From Methylovirgula ligni (GTDB lineage Bacteria; Pseudomonadota; Alphaproteobacteria; Rhizobiales; Beijerinckiaceae): a DNA stretch of 64,000 bases. Positions 1 to 9,266 of the stretch are shown in pieces. The DNA is taken from the NCBI RefSeq assembly GCF_004135935.1, contig NZ_CP025086.1, positions 1 through 64,000 on the forward strand. Direction: 5' to 3'. Position 1 is the stretch's first letter. Each line of letters opens with the position of its first letter. A model generated the notes under the pieces. That model ran no database searches. It was not told the origin of the DNA and saw only the letters and a list, made by a program, of their open reading frames with translations. A program made the position numbers and the translations under genes.

Positions 1-1406
<1,406 letters not shown>

Positions 1407-1749
1407 GCTCCGTCCCCAAAACCCAAGCCGGGTTGAATTCGCTCAATTTGTGAGAAGGCCCGGCGTCCCGACCAGCCCCCTTCCTGATCGAAAATGCTGG
1501 AAACGTGCCAGCACTCCGAAAGGTCAACAAGGCTGTCCTATCGACGCAGGCGGACTGTTTCAAATTTAGGGTGAAAACACAAGCACACTTTGGCTCTTAG
1601 AGCAAAATATCGCACCGCCGATGCCTTCCGGCGAAAGGAACCTTCCTTGCTTCCTATTTCGGCTCCGGCACGCCGGAGAACACGTTCATGCCGCAAGGCC
1701 CTCGTAACCGATTTGCTTTAGGCTTGCGAAGCTCACCCGGATCGACATT
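1407..1749. other. Intergenic region upstream of gltB and the GtrA gene
   Basis: This is a 343-base divergent spacer. It holds an inverted repeat TGCTGG-N7-CCAGCA at 1495-1513. Read on the minus strand, the repeat lies just downstream of a TTGACC hexamer, so it may be an operator or hairpin in the gltB leader. I see no coding capacity that looks real and no RNA family that I recognise. Confidence 0.4.
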
Positions 1750-2190
1750 GTGGACCAACCCGCCGCGCCCCGCCTGCCACCCGACGCTGTGAAATTCCTG
1801 ATCGCCGGTGGCCTGGCGACGGCCGTCAATTGGCTCGTCCGCTTTCCGCTCTCGACCGTTCTGCCGTTCATCGCTGCCGTGGCCATCGCCTATATGATCG
1901 GCATGGTGGCCGGCTTCCTGCTTTACAGCCGCTGGGTCTTTCCGCGCACCACGACGCCGCTGGCGAGCCAGATCGGCCGCTTCATCGCTGTCAATATCGC
2001 CGGTGGTGTTGCTGTCGTTGTCTTCGCACCCCTTCTCGCGCAGGCTTTCGAGGGCGGTGGTCTCGACCAAGGCGCGGCGCAGGCGATCGGCCACGGGCTC
2101 GCCATCGCGGTCGGGGCAGTGATCAACTATTTCGGCCACAAGCTCATTACCTTCGCCGAGCCTGCGGCCAAGCGACTGGAAGGTGGCTAG
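1750..2190 (+). CDS. GtrA family membrane protein (putative polyprenyl-phosphate sugar flippase)
   Basis: The product is a 146-residue, four-helix membrane protein of the GtrA/DPMS type. Family members move undecaprenyl-linked sugars across, or anchor glycosyltransferases to, the inner membrane. It shows the typical pattern: an early KFLIAGG segment, a helix ending in a basic FxxSRWVF motif (about residues 57-64), and a last helix with NYFGHKLITF near residues 125-134. The start is a GTG (1750). It converges on the large membrane glycosyltransferase-like gene at 2272-3816, so the two may act on the same lipid-linked sugar, which is inference. No substrate can be assigned. Confidence 0.8.
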   Translation: MDQPAAPRLPPDAVKFLIAGGLATAVNWLVRFPLSTVLPFIAAVAIAYMIGMVAGFLLYSRWVFPRTTTPLASQIGRFIAVNIAGGVAVVVFAPLLAQAFEGGGLDQGAAQAIGHGLAIAVGAVINYFGHKLITFAEPAAKRLEGG

Positions 2191-2271
2191 CCAAACGTCC
2201 TCAACCGCGCGTTTTGCGGCCTTGCGAAGCCAGCGCTTGAGCTTTGCATGGAGTCCTGAACGTGAGAACGC

Positions 2272-3816
2272 TCAGAGGGCCAAGCCGTTAATCTTGAACA
2301 CTCTGGTGGTCATAGCCGCTCCGTTCTCGTCCAAGCTGAATTCGTCGACAGGTTTCAGGCAAAGCGTTGCCGTCATGTGAAGGGCGGCGGCCCCAGCCTT
2401 TGCCGGTTCACGCGCCTCAAAACATCCGTTTCGATCTCTGTTGAGATTGGTCGAGACGTAATAGGCGATTTTATTCGACCTAAGGAACGCGAGCAGGTTC
2501 TGCCTATTGCGGACGGCCGAGAGGACTCGATTGCCGCCGACCAATCCCTCAAGCTGCAGAAGCGGGTGCCCAAGCACATATCCGACAGTTCCGGCGCGAT
2601 CTCCCATTGCGTAGCTTCCCGGATGCGTCTCGCCGAAATCTCTCAGTTTCAGGGCGGCTGCGCTGATCGGCTGATCCCATTCATCCCGCCGCAAATTCCG
2701 GACCTGCACGCTGGTCACGCCGACCGCGAGCAACAGCGCGGCGAGGACAGATAGAGCCGGCGTGAGCCTCCCCTGTCCGCTGGTCTTCAACGCAATCATG
2801 GCAACGGCCGGGCTCGACGCTACGATCGGATAGGCATACCAGGGCCAACATGGCCAAGGGCTTCTGAACACCAAAGTCGCGTAAAAGATGATCGGCCACA
2901 CGGCGACGATCACCCAGGGAAACAGCCGCCGGTCACCGGACGCGAGACCGATGACGGTAATTATCGCGAAAACGACGGCGACAGGACTCCAGATGACGCC
3001 AAAATGCTCCGTGAAGAACATGAGCGGTTCCCAATAGGGACCCGGTGCATCCGTCAAAGCCTTGGCAATTGCAGATTGCGGCAACACCGCCCCGAAGAGC
3101 GCAAGGTTGAAAATAACGTAGATCAGGAGAGGCAGGGCGCCGAGCACGATCGGCGGTGCATTTGCGACCAGCCAGCGCGGAATCAGATTTGGCTCTTTTC
3201 CGCGTTCCTTGAAAGTTCGCCCAACGACAAAAAGCCAGATGATGGCCACGATCATTGCGCTGTCCACGCGGGAGAGAATGATCGTCGTCGCTAAAAGCGT
3301 AAAATAGAAAACCTGTTTCGATCCGTTTATCGGAGTTATCAGGCCCTCCAATAACCACGGGAAAAGCGCCAGCACGAGGCCGACTTCCATGCCGGTGTAG
3401 GAAATTTGAAGGCCGCCACAAACGTAGATGACCGAGAAAGCCCAGGCTGTCGCAAGCGATGTCGCGTCGGACACGAAGCGCTTCAGTATCTGCCAGACTT
3501 TTATCCCGCCGATGACCGGAAGTATGGCCGATATAATGCCGATCACGATCAATGAAATCGTGTCGGAATGCCCCGAAGCCAGATAGACGGCAGCTACGAT
3601 GCCGAACCACAGCGGATGAAAGCCGTTGGTTAAATTTGTTCCGTCGAATGAAAGCGAGCCATTGTTGACGAAATTCTTCGCCACAACAAAATAATAATAG
3701 AAGTCATCCACAAACAGCGCGGACTTCGCGTGCATAAGACAGAAAAACAGTGGGACAATTATAGATGCGTAAAATAATGCCGCAGTTATTTTCTCATCAA
3801 ATTTGATCGTCAACAC
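2272..3816 (-). CDS. Polytopic membrane protein resembling GT-C glycosyltransferases
   Basis: The product is about 514 residues with roughly ten hydrophobic helices, so it is an inner-membrane protein. Near the N-terminus it has DDFYYYFVVAKNF (after the first helix) and TNGFHPLWFG. The acidic first-loop motif and the TNGFHPLW box occur in a family of uncharacterised membrane proteins that look like lipid-sugar-dependent GT-C transferases. I place the start at GTG 3816 (TTG 3813 is possible). A longer reading would overlap the secreted-protein gene at 4006 on the other strand and has no membrane-protein character. The 5' part is visibly AT-richer than the surroundings, which hints at foreign origin. 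Activity and substrate are unknown. Confidence 0.7.
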   Translation of the reverse strand: MLTIKFDEKITAALFYASIIVPLFFCLMHAKSALFVDDFYYYFVVAKNFVNNGSLSFDGTNLTNGFHPLWFGIVAAVYLASGHSDTISLIVIGIISAILPVIGGIKVWQILKRFVSDATSLATAWAFSVIYVCGGLQISYTGMEVGLVLALFPWLLEGLITPINGSKQVFYFTLLATTIILSRVDSAMIVAIIWLFVVGRTFKERGKEPNLIPRWLVANAPPIVLGALPLLIYVIFNLALFGAVLPQSAIAKALTDAPGPYWEPLMFFTEHFGVIWSPVAVVFAIITVIGLASGDRRLFPWVIVAVWPIIFYATLVFRSPWPCWPWYAYPIVASSPAVAMIALKTSGQGRLTPALSVLAALLLAVGVTSVQVRNLRRDEWDQPISAAALKLRDFGETHPGSYAMGDRAGTVGYVLGHPLLQLEGLVGGNRVLSAVRNRQNLLAFLRSNKIAYYVSTNLNRDRNGCFEAREPAKAGAAALHMTATLCLKPVDEFSLDENGAAMTTRVFKINGLAL

Positions 3817-4005
3817 TAAAAACTCTGCTGTTTTCGGTGGCTCGCGTACGGCGCGAGCATTGAGAAGGGGTCGTGCGGCAAGACACCGAAGATAATTATC
3901 TGCGCACCCCTCAAGTATAAGCCGCGGCGGTGCCGCAATCCACCCGGCTTTTCGCCGGAATTTTCGTGAAGGCTGAGCAGTAGGATGGGACCGAACGGAG
4001 GGATG

Positions 4006-4515
4006 ATGTCTGGCCAAGACGCGACAGCCACGGTTCGCTTCCGCCGCAGGCCGATACGACGCTTGGCCGTGGCTGCCGCGCTCGGCGCAACGCTGGCACT
4101 TTCGCTCGTACTTGCATCGGCCGTGACGCCGGCCGCGGCCCAATGGTGGCTGCCGCCCTGGGCCAATCCCAATTACCGCGGCGATTATCCGCCGGATGAC
4201 CGCGGCGACTATTCCGAACCACGGGGCGTCAGCGTCGTCGATGTCCGCCGGCATGTCGCCAAGCTTGGCCTGCATCTCGTCGCCAAGCCGCGGAAGAAGG
4301 ACGAAATCTATCTCGCGGAAGCCTCAGACCCGAGCGGCACATTGCATCGGCTGGTCTTCGATGCGGAGAGCGGCCATCTCATACAAAACACGCCGCTGCC
4401 GCCGCGCAAGAAAAAGATCGCCGCGGCGAAACCTGTCCCTGTTGCTGCCCCTGCTGCTGTTCCTGCTCCTACTGCGGTCCCCGCCCACGCACCGGACGAA
4501 GCAGCCGGACATTAA
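4006..4515 (+). CDS. Secreted/periplasmic protein with a PepSY-like core
   Basis: The product is 169 residues. An Arg-rich N-region and a hydrophobic stretch end in TPAAAQ (about residues 42-47), a classical signal peptide. A compact region of about 60 residues follows (about residues 70-130: VVDVRRHVAKLGLHLV, then a beta-hairpin rich in charged residues), which resembles a single PepSY-type repeat. The tail is lysine-, alanine- and proline-rich and probably disordered. The ATG at 4006 is preferred over 4003 because ACGGAGGG lies just upstream at better spacing. Function is unknown; PepSY modules are often protease-inhibitory or bind near the envelope. Confidence 0.65.
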   Translation: MSGQDATATVRFRRRPIRRLAVAAALGATLALSLVLASAVTPAAAQWWLPPWANPNYRGDYPPDDRGDYSEPRGVSVVDVRRHVAKLGLHLVAKPRKKDEIYLAEASDPSGTLHRLVFDAESGHLIQNTPLPPRKKKIAAAKPVPVAAPAAVPAPTAVPAHAPDEAAGH

Positions 4516-4540
4516 AAGGGCGCCCGAAGGCGCCCTTTCC
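4515..4540 (+). terminator. Rho-independent terminator
   Basis: A perfect 7-bp stem GGGCGCC/GGCGCCC with a CGAA tetraloop is flanked by AAAA before and TTT after. It sits directly at the stop codon of the secreted protein gene and just before the convergent hsp20 stop, so it can serve both. Confidence 0.8.
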
Positions 4541-4565
4541 CGATACGCTGGATGACAAACGCGGA

Positions 4566-5042
4566 TTACGCAGCCTTGGCCGGCGTCTCGCTCCCGACCG
4601 CTTTCGGCGCAGTCTTGCCGATCGGTACCTGGCGGGGCTTCTGCGCCTCCGGCAGCTCGCGGACGAGATCGACATGCAGCAAGCCGTTCTCAAGGCTCGC
4701 GCCCTTTACGTAGACATGGTCGGCAAGCTGGAAGCGGCGCTCGAATGCACGGGCCGCGATGCCCTGATAAAGCACTTCCGGTTTCGCTTCACTGCTCTCG
4801 AGGCGCGCCTCTTTCGAGCCGCGGATGAGCACGCTGTTCTCGCGGCTCTCGACCGAAAGCTCATTTTCGGTGAAGCCGGCGACGGCGACGGTGATGCGAT
4901 AGGAGTCTTCGCCCGTCCGCTCGATATTATAGGGCGGATAGGTCGGCGCCGCATCAAAGCCGGCGGCTTGATCGACGAGATTGAACAGACGGTCGAAGCC
5001 GATGGTCGACCGGTAAAGCGGGGTAAGGTCTAGTTGGCGCAT
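4566..5042 (-). CDS. hsp20: Small heat-shock protein, Hsp20/alpha-crystallin family
   Basis: The product is a 158-residue ATP-independent holdase chaperone that keeps unfolding proteins soluble. The N-terminus (MRQLDLTPLYRSTIGFDRLF) is that of IbpA-type bacterial class A Hsp20. The alpha-crystallin domain spans about residues 35-130 (YNIERTGEDSYRITVAVAGF, later ENGLLHVDL), and the C-terminal extension carries an IxI/V-like VPIGK. The ATG at 5042 has GAGGAG seven bases upstream. That ribosome site can be masked by an upstream CUGCUC sequence (see the ROSE-like element), which suggests translation is controlled by temperature, as for rhizobial hsp genes. Confidence 0.93.
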   Translation of the reverse strand: MRQLDLTPLYRSTIGFDRLFNLVDQAAGFDAAPTYPPYNIERTGEDSYRITVAVAGFTENELSVESRENSVLIRGSKEARLESSEAKPEVLYQGIAARAFERRFQLADHVYVKGASLENGLLHVDLVRELPEAQKPRQVPIGKTAPKAVGSETPAKAA

Positions 5043-5100
5043 TCCAGTTCTCCTCAAAAAAAGCGAGCAGGCACAGCAGGCCTAAGGCCCTGACTGCAAC
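5043..5100 (-). promoter_or_regulatory. Candidate ROSE-like RNA thermometer in the hsp20 leader
   Basis: In the hsp20 mRNA the Shine-Dalgarno GAGGAG (complement of 5050-5055) can pair with CUGCUC (complement of 5065-5070) across a 9-nt U-rich loop, leaving one G-G mismatch. A bulged hairpin CAGGGCC-UUA-GGCCUG lies just upstream. ROSE elements of alpha- and gammaproteobacterial small heat-shock genes use a UYGCU-like anti-SD opposed to the SD with a G-G pair. The arrangement matches, although the first base of the motif differs. Confidence 0.55.
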
Positions 5101-5230
5101 CCGTTTTCCGCGCGTCCAAGTGGCCCGCGCAGTTTTGATGTGGTAACGGTTCCGACCGTTGCAAGAGGATTTCCGGCAAGATTCGCGCGGCCGCTTGCGG
5201 CGCCAAAATCAGCAAAGGCGAGGCTTCGAC

Positions 5231-6253
5231 TTGGGCCTGATCAGCATCCCGGCCAATCCCGTCCCTGAGGGCGCGACGGTGATCTCGCTGACGACGCAGG
5301 ACGGTGTCAGCCTGCGCGCGGCGCGCTGGGAAGGCAGACTCAAGCAGCGCGGTACGGTGGTGGTCCTGACCGGCCGGGCCGAATTCATCGAGCGCTATTT
5401 CGAGACGATCGCCGAATTGCTGGCGCGCGGCTTCGCCGTCGTCGCCCTCGACTGGCGCGGCCAGGGACTTTCGGAACGCCAGCTCCGCAATTCCCGCAAA
5501 GGTCATATCGACGATTTCGAGATTTACGAGCGCGATCTCATCGCCTTGCGCGAGCAGATCCTCGAACCCTTCTGCCCCAAACCCTGGTTCGCGCTCGGCC
5601 ATAGCATGGGCGCCGCGGTGCTGATCGCGCAAGCGCACGCCGGCCGCTCACCCTTCACCCGGCTGGTCCTGACCTCGCCGATGATCGATCTCTACCAATT
5701 GCGGTTCAAGACCGGCGCGCGCCTCTTCATCGAAGGGCTCGATATCGTGGGCCTCGGCGGCGCCTATATTCCCGGCGGCGGCGGCCGCTCGATCTTTCTG
5801 CGGCCCTTCGCGCGTGATGTGCTGACCTCGGACGAACAGCGGCACGACCGCACGGTCGCGGTTCTCGAAGCCGCGCCGCAGCTCCTTCTCGGCAGCCCGA
5901 CGGTAAGCTGGTCGAACGCCGCCCTGCGGCTGATGCGGCAATTCGAAAATCCCGATTATGCCCGCCGCACGCTGACGCCGATTCTGGTCATCGCCGCGGG
6001 CGCCGACCGCATTGTCGCAACACCGGCGATCGAGGCTTTCGCCAGCCGCCTGAAGGCCGGGCATTTCATCACCCTGCCCCAGGCGCGGCACGACCTCTTG
6101 ATGGAGCGGGATGTGTTCCGCAGCCAGTTCTGGGCGGCTTTCGACGCTTTCGTGCCGGGCGCCGACGACGAACTGGCGAGGACCCTGCGCGCAGCCCCGC
6201 CCCAGCGGCGGCGCCGGCCTTTCTGGGCGCGGCAGCGCGCGGCGCGAGTCTAG
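5231..6253 (+). CDS. Alpha/beta hydrolase, lysophospholipase (PldB) family
   Basis: The product is about 340 residues. The hydrolase fold shows GRAEFIERY, DWRGQGLSE (about 74-82), the nucleophile elbow GHSMG (Ser about 125), a late Asp in the AGADRIV segment and a His in QARHDLLME. This is the pattern of monoacylglycerol lipase/lysophospholipase L2-like proteins. It is probably cytoplasmic and acts on lysophospholipids or monoglycerides. I chose TTG 5231, with AGGCGAGG upstream, where the conserved ISIPANPVPEGA begins. A TTG at 5159 would add an atypical 24-residue basic extension without a ribosome site. The C-terminus is Arg/Pro-rich. Confidence 0.82.
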   Translation: MGLISIPANPVPEGATVISLTTQDGVSLRAARWEGRLKQRGTVVVLTGRAEFIERYFETIAELLARGFAVVALDWRGQGLSERQLRNSRKGHIDDFEIYERDLIALREQILEPFCPKPWFALGHSMGAAVLIAQAHAGRSPFTRLVLTSPMIDLYQLRFKTGARLFIEGLDIVGLGGAYIPGGGGRSIFLRPFARDVLTSDEQRHDRTVAVLEAAPQLLLGSPTVSWSNAALRLMRQFENPDYARRTLTPILVIAAGADRIVATPAIEAFASRLKAGHFITLPQARHDLLMERDVFRSQFWAAFDAFVPGADDELARTLRAAPPQRRRRPFWARQRAARV

Positions 6254-6262
6254 AAACGGGCG

Positions 6263-7060
6263 CTAATCGGCCAGAAGAGCGAGCACGGCCTCGTGCAGGC
6301 GCTTGTCGCCCGCGGCAATGACATTGCCGCCCGAGGCGGCGCTTTCGCCAGTCCAGGTGGTGATGATGCCGCCTGCGCCCTCGATGATCGGAATAAGCGG
6401 CGCGATGTCATAGGCTTTAACGCCCGCTTCCATGACGCAATCGACATGACCCGCGGCGAGCATGGCGAAGGCATAGCAATCATAGCCGTAGCGCGACAGC
6501 CGCACCTGCTGCTCAACACGGCGGAACCTGGCAAGTTCCGCAGGCGGATAGAGCAGCGGCGAGGTCGTCAGCAAGGTCGCGCGCGAAAGCTGCGCGCAGG
6601 CGCGGACATACAGGCGGCGCAACGTCGGCGCATGATCGTGCCCCGGGCCGCGCCAGGTCGCGATCTTGCCGTCGCCGAAGAAATATTCGCGCGTGAACGG
6701 CTGCGCCATCGCGCCATAGATTGGCCGGCCTGCGTGCATCAGGCCGATCAATGTCCCCCATGTCGGGAAGCCGGAGATAAAGCTCTTCGTGCCGTCGATC
6801 GGATCAAGCACCCAGACATATTCGGCGTCTTCGTGCTCGGTGCCGAATTCCTCGCCGATGATGCCGTGACGCGCGAAGGTTTCGCGGATCAGCCGGCGCA
6901 TCGCGGCTTCCGCGGCGCGGTCCGCCTCCGTGACGGGATCGAAAACCGAGCCGCCGCTCTTGTCTTCTGCGCCGATCGCGGTCCGGAAAAATGGCAGGAT
7001 GGTCTGCCCGGCGAGATCGGCGAGCTTTTCGATGAAAGCAGTAAGGTCGACGGCGGTCAT
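6263..7060 (-). CDS. hisN: Histidinol-phosphatase, inositol monophosphatase superfamily
   Basis: The product is 265 residues. It has the Mg2+-dependent phosphatase motifs of the IMPase fold: EADRAAE, GEEFG (about 69-73), DPIDGT (about 86-91) and a late GVKAYDIAPL. The FISGFPTWGTLIGLM and YGAMAQPF segments resemble HisN-type histidinol-phosphate phosphatases, which carry out the penultimate step of histidine synthesis in actinobacteria and many alphaproteobacteria. General inositol or nucleotide phosphatase activity is an alternative. The ATG at 7060 is preceded by GAGG. The gene is convergent with the hydrolase at 5231-6253. Confidence 0.82.
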   Translation of the reverse strand: MTAVDLTAFIEKLADLAGQTILPFFRTAIGAEDKSGGSVFDPVTEADRAAEAAMRRLIRETFARHGIIGEEFGTEHEDAEYVWVLDPIDGTKSFISGFPTWGTLIGLMHAGRPIYGAMAQPFTREYFFGDGKIATWRGPGHDHAPTLRRLYVRACAQLSRATLLTTSPLLYPPAELARFRRVEQQVRLSRYGYDCYAFAMLAAGHVDCVMEAGVKAYDIAPLIPIIEGAGGIITTWTGESAASGGNVIAAGDKRLHEAVLALLAD

Positions 7061-7136
7061 GTGAGCCTCAATATGGACCCGCCGACCATAGAGCCTCGCG
7101 GCATCACGCCGAACATTCCAACACCGAAACAAGGCC

Positions 7137-7158
7137 AGCGTTGCATTGGAGCAACGCT
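7137..7158. repeat. Perfect inverted repeat upstream of hisN
   Basis: AGCGTTGC-ATTGGA-GCAACGCT is an 8-bp perfect dyad about 77 bases upstream of the hisN start. It may be an operator or a hairpin in the hisN leader. The rest of the 7061-7293 stretch is AT-richer non-coding sequence with no gene that I can support. Confidence 0.45.
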
Positions 7159-7293
7159 CTTAAAATCCGGCACATACGATATAAGATATTTGAAAATAAC
7201 AAGTTAAGGACATTTGTGCGTCCGACGGCCGCAGCAGGGGAAAATAGGTCAATAAGACTTGCGCTTTGTGCGATGCACGTGCATATTATTGCG

Positions 7294-7387
7294 GTGCGAC
7301 AACCCGGTTGTCGCCGATGCCCTCCTTGGGCGTTTCCTCCCTAGACTTGGGCCGCTTGCTTCATTGCAAGCGGCCTCTTTAGTTTTA
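7294..7387 (+). ncRNA. mmgR: MmgR/suhB-type (alpha-r8) small regulatory RNA
   Basis: A stand-alone RNA of about 94 nt. It starts with a perfect 8-bp hairpin GCGACAAC-CCG-GTTGTCGC (7296-7314), continues with a single-stranded stretch carrying TTTCCTCCCT (7333-7342), and ends in a 10-bp terminator GGCCGCTTGC/GCAAGCGGCC (7350-7375) followed by a T-rich tail. The conserved UUUCCUCCCU between two stems is, to my knowledge, the hallmark of the rhizobial MmgR family (Rfam suhB), which regulates storage-polymer metabolism in Sinorhizobium. A plausible promoter lies just upstream, with CTTGCG at 7258 and CATATT at 7282. The targets here are unknown; the motif can pair with ribosome-binding sites. Confidence 0.72.
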
Positions 7388-7408
7388 GGTCTCTATATAT
7401 CGGCGGCT

Positions 7409-8362
7409 TTATTCGGCTGCCGCGCGTGTGCCGGAAAGACCCGCAGCGACATGCGCGGCAAGCGCGGCGAGGACTTTCGTCAAGTCCTGCACGATGGCGC
7501 CAAAGTTCTCGCTCCTGGCGAGAGTCACTTCGTCCATGTAGAGACCGCGATTGATCTCGATCTGGATCGCGTGGAGATTGTTGCCCGGGTCGCCATAATG
7601 TTCGGTGATGAACCCGCCCGCATAAGGCTTGTTGCGGAGAACCGAATAGCCGAGGGCGCGCAACTCATGCTCGGCCCGATCCACGAGATCGGCGGCGCAG
7701 CTCGTTCCATAGCGGTCGCCGAGGACGAAATCCGCCTTCACCTTGCGCTCGCTGTCACGGGTGGGCTGACAGGTCGAAAGCGACGGCATGGAATGACAAT
7801 CGACGAGAACCGCCGTACCAAAATTCTGCCAGGCCCGCGCCAGCAGCGCTTCCAGCGTGCGGTGATAGGGATGGTAGAACGCCTCGATGCGCGCCAGCAC
7901 TTCGTCGAGTCTGAGGCGGCGGGCATAGATTTCCTGCGAATCCCCGACGACCCGCGCCACTGTGCCGAGGCCGCCCGCAACGCGGACGGACCGCGTATTG
8001 GCGAAACCCGGCAGACGGGTGTCGAACATGCGCGGATCAAGCTCATAGGGCTCGCGGTTGAGGTCGAGATAGGCCCGGGGAAAGTGTGCGCGCAGCAAGG
8101 GGGCGCCGGATTTGAGGCCGCCCATGAACAACTCGTCGACATAGGAGTCTTCGGAGTGGCGCAACGTCGTCAGATCGAGCCGGGAACTGGCCAGAAACCG
8201 CGCCGGATAGATTGAGCCCGAATGCGGCGAGGACAGAACGAGCGGCGACGTCAACGCAGCCGGCTCGATCAGCTCGAAGGGCGGATCGAGCTCCGGTTCA
8301 TGAGCCTTGGCGTCCGCCGCCAGGGGATAAGGCGGATGGGTGCCGGGCGCGAAAGCGGACAT
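7409..8362 (-). CDS. N-formylglutamate amidohydrolase family protein
   Basis: The product is 317 residues and cytoplasmic. N-formylglutamate amidohydrolases release formate and glutamate in the last step of one histidine-degradation route. Motifs are SSPHSGSIYPARF with a likely metal His, LDLNREPYELD, VDCHSMPS and the C-terminal EINRGLYMDE. The ATG at 8362 has GGAG upstream. No other hut gene is near. Its neighbour cpdR is a common partner by position in this order, so the gene may be a stand-alone deformylase-like enzyme. Substrate specificity is inferred from the family. Confidence 0.85.
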   Translation of the reverse strand: MSAFAPGTHPPYPLAADAKAHEPELDPPFELIEPAALTSPLVLSSPHSGSIYPARFLASSRLDLTTLRHSEDSYVDELFMGGLKSGAPLLRAHFPRAYLDLNREPYELDPRMFDTRLPGFANTRSVRVAGGLGTVARVVGDSQEIYARRLRLDEVLARIEAFYHPYHRTLEALLARAWQNFGTAVLVDCHSMPSLSTCQPTRDSERKVKADFVLGDRYGTSCAADLVDRAEHELRALGYSVLRNKPYAGGFITEHYGDPGNNLHAIQIEINRGLYMDEVTLARSENFGAIVQDLTKVLAALAAHVAAGLSGTRAAAE

Positions 8363-8583
8363 CAATGCTCCAATCAGCGGGCATGGTAGAAAGCCGGGCA
8401 AAGCCCCGAGCCACGGCCCAGGCCCTCTTTACGCCTAAGTCTGGCATCAGACGGGCGGTCTGTCGATGCCACAATAGTCGGTCAAATTTCCGCGAAAGCG
8501 CAGACAGTTAGCTGATTATGTGCTCACTTTCACTCGATTTTTACCGGATCCTGCTTTGATGACGCGATGATTCAGGGGCTGAA

Positions 8584-8967
8584 ATGACCGACGATTCCTT
8601 TTTGATAAATCCAAAAATCCTGCTGGCCGAAGACGACAACGACATGCGCCGCTTCCTGGCCAAGGCGTTGCAGAATGCCGGTTATGCCGTCACTTCCTTC
8701 GACAACGGGCTCGCCGCCTATAACCGGCTGCGCGAGGAGCCGTTCGAATTGCTGCTCACGGACATCGTGATGCCGGAGATGGACGGCATCGAACTCGCGC
8801 GCCGGGCGACGGAACTCGACCCCGAAATCAAGGTGATGTTCATCACCGGCTTCGCCGCCGTCGCGCTGAACCCCGACAATCACGCGCCGCGCCAGGCCAA
8901 GATCCTGTCGAAGCCCTTCCATCTGCGCGACCTCGTCAACGAGGTGCAGCGCCTGCTCGCGGCCTGA
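8584..8967 (+). CDS. cpdR: Single-domain response regulator CpdR
   Basis: The product is a 127-residue receiver domain without an output domain. The acidic pair is at LLAEDDND, the phospho-acceptor is Asp60 in LLLTDIVMPEMDG, and FITGFAAVALNPD and LSKPFHLRDLV follow. The wording is nearly that of Caulobacter and Sinorhizobium CpdR. Unphosphorylated CpdR helps the ClpXP protease degrade cell-cycle proteins at the pole, and it is controlled by the CckA-ChpT relay. The ATG at 8584 follows CAGGGG. The gene stands alone between the amidohydrolase gene and tRNA-Val. Confidence 0.93.
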   Translation: MTDDSFLINPKILLAEDDNDMRRFLAKALQNAGYAVTSFDNGLAAYNRLREEPFELLLTDIVMPEMDGIELARRATELDPEIKVMFITGFAAVALNPDNHAPRQAKILSKPFHLRDLVNEVQRLLAA

Positions 8968-8989
8968 TGGCCAGCGGCGCCGCAACGGC

Positions 8990-9018
8990 TTGCGCCCCGT
9001 CCGTGAAGCCGATATAGG
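8990..9018 (+). promoter_or_regulatory. Probable sigma-70 promoter of tRNA-Val
   Basis: TTGCGC (8990-8995) and TATAGG (9013-9018) are separated by exactly 17 bases and lie about 90 bases before the tRNA. CTTG at the -35 is the usual alphaproteobacterial form. Part of the -35 lies just behind the cpdR stop codon. Confidence 0.5.
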
Positions 9019-9108
9019 CTCTGCTCCCGCGGCCCCAAAAGGCCGTCCCGGAGGGGGCCAGGAAGACCAAACGTCTTCCAAAGCATCCCACTCCAAATTG
9101 TCGATTTC

Positions 9109-9194
<86 letters not shown>

Positions 9195-9266
9195 ATCTTA
9201 CCCGTTATTCTGCCGCGGCGGTATTTTCCAGCGGCAGACGCGCGCCCTCGGGCGGCTTCCCCGGCC

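Noticed and set aside
7409..8401. A 13-residue longer start for the N-formylglutamate amidohydrolase.
   Set aside because: ATG 8362 has a GGAG at the right distance; the longer form has none.
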